DNA from: Ciona intestinalis
Lineage: Eukaryota; Chordata; Ascidiacea; Phlebobranchia; Cionidae
Direction of reading: 5' to 3'
Assembly: GCF_000224145.3 (NCBI RefSeq)
Contig: NC_020179.2
Span: forward strand, 3,747,885-3,811,884
DNA: 64,000 nt
A model generated the notes under the pieces. The model did no database searches. It was not told where the DNA came from and saw nothing but the letters and a program-made list of their open reading frames with translations. Positions 58,434 to 64,000 of the stretch are shown in pieces; positions within the stretch are counted from its first letter, which is position 1, and each line of letters begins with the position of its first letter. The position numbers were made by a program, and so were the translations under genes.

Positions 58434-61400
58434 ATGAAATGGCTATTCCTTTTCAACATGGCATATATTCTTATATGCGGGACTTCAGGTAATATAAACT
58501 TCGAATTACAATATCTAAGAAGTTAAAGTAACAACTATGCAACTTTATAGGTGAATACTGCTTGAAGATGGGTAACATTACAAACGGAAACGTCGCATGC
58601 AGTGAAGGAAACATGGTTGGTTCTGTGTGTTCGTTCACATGCAACGAAGTCGATGGTTATAAACTGTTCCCACTTACTCTGACTACGAGCACTTGCCTAA
58701 ACAATAGAGAATGGGACGAAGGGCGGCCTTGCTGTGCACGTGAGTGATTAAAATGGCAAAAAACTGTAACCACTGGCAGAAATATGAACGTACAAACAAT
58801 TACAAAAAATATACCCATATGAACATCTTTTTGTTTCTTACTTAACGGAAAGTCTGTCACTTTTATACACACGCCATGCAGTCCGCTTGCTACTGCCTAT
58901 AATAAACTTTTTGGCAACTTCTTTGTACGAAACTTATTCTCCACGAACAAGGACGGTACAGTACTTATTACAGCAAGTTTTATTCCAGGTGGTTGCCCGA
59001 GATATGCGGTTATGGATTTGGTTATTGTACTTGATTCGTCGTCGTCAGTGGGCCAACAAAATTGGGAAATTATGAAAAGTTTTGTTCGTGAAATTATAAA
59101 GTAAGAATCAACTTTTATGTAAAGCTAATTTTACAGTTACCACGGTTTAGTTGCTACAACAAGCTAGTAAAACTTGATTCTGCAGGTGCACAAGATAAAA
59201 GTTCGTTAATCTTACGTATCGGTTCTTTACGTATATCTACGTTTAATTACATATGTTTAAATTTCACTGCTAAAAATGCCGTAAATTATACATTGTAATT
59301 ATATATATATATCAGTTATAATATAAGAATATATGTATAATGGTATTATTCATATATGTTTCCCTTTAGAAGTCAAATTGATAATACGGCAATTTTTACA
59401 GCACATTTGAAGTCTCATCTACAGCTACAAGGATTGCTGTATTCCGCTACAACAAAGAAATAGACACCACTTCACAAATTTTGTTATCTGATTTTCCCGA
59501 CGACAAGCAAGCTTTGCTAAAAAAATACAACGCAATACCCTACGATGGAAGTGGTACGACAATAAGCTTAGCAGATATAAATAGTAAATACATAAACGGT
59601 CGAATAGTTAACCTAGAGTTAACCTGTACATACTAAACAAAACAGTAACCTTTTATATGTGCTGATAGGCTTGATAAAAAGTTTCTCAAGCCTTTTGATG
59701 TTTCGATGCAAATATACTATATTTGAGTTCATATATTTTTAAAAAATATACCAATTAATTTTATAACAGGCACGAAAACCGGACAGGCGTTATCACACGT
59801 TCTGAATGTTGTTTTGAGCCCTGCAAATGGCAACAGACCCGACGTTAAAGACGTAATATTGACCATAACTGATGGCCGTTCATTTGACGACGTTAGCCAG
59901 CCATCCCTACAGTTACGTAACCAGGGTGCTCTGGTAAGTCAAATACATACTTGTCAATATTTCTGCTGTTCTAACATATACTAAAATATACCGTAAACTT
60001 GACATACTGAAACTTCTAGCCAAGTTACATGGGCAATACCATTTTAAATATACACGCTAAAGTACATTGTAACAAATATAATCATAACTTATATAGCATA
60101 AAACCTAACATCTTCCATAACTGAACAAACAGACCAGACCAAGCAACACTTACTACTTATTCCAGACATACGTCCTCGGTATTCTGCCATCCAATGGATT
60201 AGGTTTAGACGACGAACAACTCGATGTTATAGCTGGCTCCAGTGAGCGCTTGTTGGTCGCTAATGCGGGTTTCTCAGGCTTGAATCAGGATTTTGCTGCA
60301 AGAATTGGACAACAAATTTGTGGAAAGCCTTGTGGTAGGTAGTATTTACACTTGCAAGGAGAACTATAAAACACTTTGACCAATCAGTATTACTGACGAC
60401 GCTCATTGCAAAGCTGATACGAGACTTTGTTGTGTACAAAATGTGTACAATCTTAAAGTATACCTTATTTTTGACTGTTCCCTGTTGGAGAATTCGGTTG
60501 TAAATGAAACCTATCAAAAAATTGACACCTTCTTACTCAAAAAATTACGTTCTCGTATTGTTTTGCAGCTATCACGTGTCAGCCGCATCCCTCGCAACCT
60601 ATGAACGGTTACGTATCTTGTACTGACCGTAACGTGGTGGGTAGTAAATGTAATTTTCGATGCAAGGAAGGATTCGCTTTGGTGGGTGCCGCAAATATGA
60701 CGTGTGATGACGATTTAGACGGTGACGACGGAGTTTGGAGCGCCGTAGCGCCCACATGTCAACGTAAGTATATATTAGGTTGGCGAAATAGATGGCTCAT
60801 GTAATCGTTACATTTTATCCTAATGTAGTATTTAAATAAACGTATATCTTTTTTGAAATGTTGGGCTAACGGACTTTGTTTTTGAAATAATCCTATAAAC
60901 ACGTGTATTTTTGAAATAATCCTATAAACACATAGCATATATATACATATAACCATACAATTTAACTTTACCAGTGAAACTAAATACGCATAGTGTTGAC
61001 AGTTTATCGTATATTTTATGTGCTTTCAGAAATAACGTGTAATCCTGTACAAGAAAGTCCCGTAAACGGCGATATGACATGCACAAAGACTAACTTGGTT
61101 GGCAGCATATGTTTCTTTGCCTGTGATCAAGGCTATGAACTAGTTGGCGCAACTGATTCTGTTTGTAATGAAGTAAATGGTGCCGTGGATGGTACATGGA
61201 CAAATCAGGCCCCTCGTTGTGAACGTGAGTAAATACTGAATATATTAGGGTGAGCAAGATCAAAGATGGGACACTCTTTTATTCCATTTTCTTATACCAT
61301 TTTGTAGTACACAAAGAACATTCAAAGAAATATAAAACCGTATCTTCACGACTCCAATAGACCGTTGTTAATTGTTTAAAACACGTTTAGGATATTTAGA

Positions 61401-63769
61401 CACTATGTGCTATAAGTCTTCCCCCACCCTCACTATGTTTTAAGTCATTATACTATCCAGATACGTGTATACGTGTCTCTTGTGTGCATATAACTACCTT
61501 TACAACAAAACATTGTAGGTCAGGCTAATAGGCTATAACTCATATAGAAAAAAGACACCCCTTTAAACATAGGAAATGAAATAATCCTAAAGCGAAAATA
61601 GATCAATATTTTACATTTCTTTACAGGTAAAGTCTGCCCTGAAGCGCCAGCCGCTCCTACTTTCGGTACACGAACATGTACAGACGGAATCAATCTAAAC
61701 TCACAATGCGAATACACGTGTAATGAGAACTACATTCGTTCTGGAGCCCGCTATACTACATGCGTAGAAGACATCAACGGTGTGAGAACATTCGACAACG
61801 ATGCACCAACATGCACACGTAAGGCAAAAGTCAAAACTAAATTAAATTAAACCCAGATACATAAGCATTAGCAGTCTTGCGCAGTTTTAAATGTTAAACG
61901 ATTTACCGTGTACTATTCGGCGCATATTGCTATTCTATTGCGTGTTTATACGTTGTTTGGCAAATGCAGTAACTTATTTAACCTAAATATCTGCCATTCA
62001 CTAAATCTGACTGGTGTGCGAAGCTCGTATGAAGCGAAAATTAATAACTTTCACACAGCTACTAAATGCCCTGCCGCTGCCCCAGCACCAGTAAACGGTT
62101 TCAAAATTTGCTCCAACGAGAACGAATTTGGTTCAGTGTGTGAATACGGTTGCAATATTGGATACAGAAGTATTGGACCGCTTATTGCAGTGTGTGGCCG
62201 AACCGCTGACGGCACACTTCGTTTTAATGACACAGCACCGATTTGTCAAGGTACGTTTGCTTGTACTTCGTAACACTAACAAACAATACTTGTTGTTTAG
62301 ACATAATATAACAGCAAGATGCATATGCTTACTGTAAACAAAGAACAAAAATATATAATATATAAAAATCAGGCGGTAATAAATCGTTCCAGCAACTACT
62401 ATTTACTCTTACCTTCGTTTTACAGCAATTCAGTGCCCTCAACAGTCCAAAATCCTCAATGGTCAAGTGTCTTGTACTGACAGCAACACATACGACTCAA
62501 CCTGTACTTTTCAATGTGATCAGTCCAACGGTTACAGTCTTTATCCCTCTGGCCACTCAAGAACAACTTGTTTATCGAATTCCAGTTGGTCGTGGGCTAG
62601 CCCTTGTTGTTCAAGTAAGAACACAGTCCAAACCTTCATTCAGTAGTAGCTTACAACTTACAAACTTATCACGATAACAAATCTTTAGAATTAGACCACT
62701 TAACATGATTCAGCAAAAAAAAAACACAGAAAAGAAAAAGGCAAAATTGGTGTTGAATCAACGTGAGCCGAAATGGCAAAAAATGTACTAGACTGCTGGA
62801 AGCTAATCTATCTTTTATATTTAATAGTTCACGCTACAACACCTCCAGACACGGCGCTTCTTTCAGCTACAACAAAACACTAAAATGGCTGCAGCGCGGT
62901 TGTAATATAGTAGTACCTATTAAACGTTGTCAATTTGCAGGACCCTGCTTGAATCACTCAGTTATTGACATGATTTTCATTCTCGACTCGTCTTCATCTG
63001 TGGGTTCTGATAACTGGGACGTTATGAAAAACTTTGTTCGTGACGTAATCAAGTATGTAATATAATAGAAGGGGAAGATGGGACACTTTTTATTGCATTT
63101 TCTTGCCTTATTTGGTAGTTAAGAAAGAACATTTAAAGAATTATAAAACCTTATCCTCATGACTTAGGATATTATATTCTAAATGTGTCCCGTCTTCCCC
63201 CACCCTACTATAAATGTCACTTATAGAGGATATAGCTTACAATCAGTTATATCAGAGTACCATCTCTAAAACATATGCTATATCTAAACAGCTTGCTGAG
63301 TATAACTGAGACTGGTACAAGAGTTTCTATTTTCCGATACAACCGAAGACCTGACCGACAATCCCAAATATTGCTGAACGACCATATTGGCGATAAACAA
63401 GGCTTGCTTTCTGCGCTGGACCAAATGCCCTACAATGGAAGAGGTACTGTAAATAAAGACATACTCAGGAAATTATATTTATAAAGTGAATAGGCCTAAG
63501 CTATTGGTGCAAAGCAAATTGTCAATTTAAAATAGCTAGTTTATAAAACCAGAGGAAACGGTATTTGTGGACTATAGCAAAATAACATATTTCGTCTTAT
63601 AATAGGAACCTGGATTGGAAACGCGCTTAACCATGCTAAAGACTTCATTTTACAACTCCGAAACGGCGACCGTCCTGATGTTATTGATGTTGTGCTTACA
63701 ATTACCGATGGTAGATCGAAAGATGACGTCAGTGTGGTATCAGAAGAACTACGCAAGCAAGGCGCACTG
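58434..63769 (+). CDS. Secreted sushi (CCP) / von Willebrand A multidomain protein, 3' end outside the window
   Basis: Fourteen exons seen: 58434-58488, 58551-58739, 58989-59100, 59402-59553, 59770-59933, 60166-60334, 60569-60763, 61030-61224, 61627-61818, 62059-62250, 62426-62614, 62941-63052, 63292-63443, 63606-63769 (744 codons so far). Exon 1 is a signal peptide ([18 protein letters not shown]). Order: CCP1, vWA1, CCP2-CCP5, CCP6, vWA2 (incomplete). The CCPs have six or more cysteines with NG-x-C, GS-C-F-C and a late W-C pattern, like selectin sushi repeats. Both vWA domains keep a full MIDAS (DSSSS, the GT threonine, TITDGRS), so divalent-metal ligand binding is expected. Phase-1 symmetrical CCP exons fit exon shuffling. 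It resembles adhesion or complement-like proteins; no protease domain is seen, so factor B is not supported. The ligand is unknown. Confidence 0.85.
61244..61436 (-). mobile_element. MITE in an intron of the sushi/vWA gene
   Basis: tattagggtgagcaagatca through gttaattgtttaaaacacg to cttcccccaccctcac. Confidence 0.85.
63061..63214 (-). mobile_element. MITE in an intron of the sushi/vWA gene
   Basis: taatagaaggggaagatggg to the inverse cgtcttcccccaccctacta; the centre is partly deleted. Confidence 0.87.
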
Positions 63770-64000
63770 GTATTTTGACTTTGCTATTTCTAATATTCGC
63801 ATTCATGAAAAAATTACCTTTTGGTGCAAATATTACTTGAAATTTAAAATTCAAAACCAGATTATTTAATATGGGTGTGGTCCTACGTCTAGGTTTGCCA
63901 CTAAGGTAGCAAACGTAGACCGTTTTTTCCCAAAGTTACTTCAGTGAAGAATATTGGTGCTTATGAACCTTGTTTATTTTTGCTATTTGTAAGTCGTATG

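Noticed and set aside
58434..63769. Complement factor B identity for the sushi/vWA gene
   Set aside because: Factor B has three CCPs, one vWA and a serine protease; here the CCP and vWA order differs and no protease is visible. The gene is incomplete, so only a generic name is safe.

Overview
The window is animal (eukaryotic) genomic DNA, AT-rich, with many short GT-AG introns. Gene content and style point to a solitary ascidian of the genus Ciona (most likely the C. intestinalis/robusta group). Reasons: compact multi-exon genes, vertebrate-like orthologues with extra short introns, dense short non-autonomous transposons, and gaps whose flanks look like unmerged alleles. The species assignment is inference. 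I rebuilt exon models by hand from splice sites, reading phase and family alignment; every summed coding length is a whole number of codons.

Layout. 1495-14133 (+): FYCO1-like autophagosome transport adaptor (RUN, long coiled coil, FYVE, GOLD; 26 exons, 1241 aa). 14519-15103 (+): ETFRF1/LYRM5, an LYR-motif regulator of electron transfer flavoprotein. 15470-18239 (-): RSPH14, a radial spoke armadillo protein. 18940-29267 (+): ACAD10-like three-domain protein (HAD hydrolase, APH-like kinase, acyl-CoA dehydrogenase; 21 exons, 1019 aa), with a 71-bp minisatellite in one intron. 29.6-31.6 kb: a near-identical duplication broken by a 50-N gap, probably two haplotypes. 32504-35334 (-): an Orthopedia (OTP)-class homeobox gene in a region rich in TGACGTCA motifs. 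37524-41013 (-): an unrecognised 417-aa coiled-coil protein; one of its introns carries a U1 snRNA gene on the opposite strand (39287-39450).

43.4-57.6 kb (+) is the most unusual region: a tandem array of at least three atlastin-like large GTPase genes. The first is truncated by a 1-kb gap and looks partly decayed; the second (830 aa) and third (912 aa) are complete. Both complete genes keep the P-loop, switch I and switch II but carry Arg-Asn where the family has the guanine-specifying Arg-Asp. Both lack the atlastin membrane hairpin. Their C-terminal halves are five or six copies of an ~88-residue helical module, each made by one short and one long exon, apparently multiplied from the single atlastin three-helix bundle. 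58434 to beyond the window end (+): a secreted multidomain protein of selectin-like sushi (CCP) and von Willebrand A domains, with an exon-exact internal duplication.

Two interspersed families fill introns and gaps: an ~190-bp palindromic-ended MITE with TA target sites, and a tRNA-like SINE whose copies often end next to splice acceptors. ETFRF1 and ACAD10 both concern the acyl-CoA dehydrogenase/ETF pathway and lie on either side of RSPH14; the other neighbours show no obvious shared pathway.
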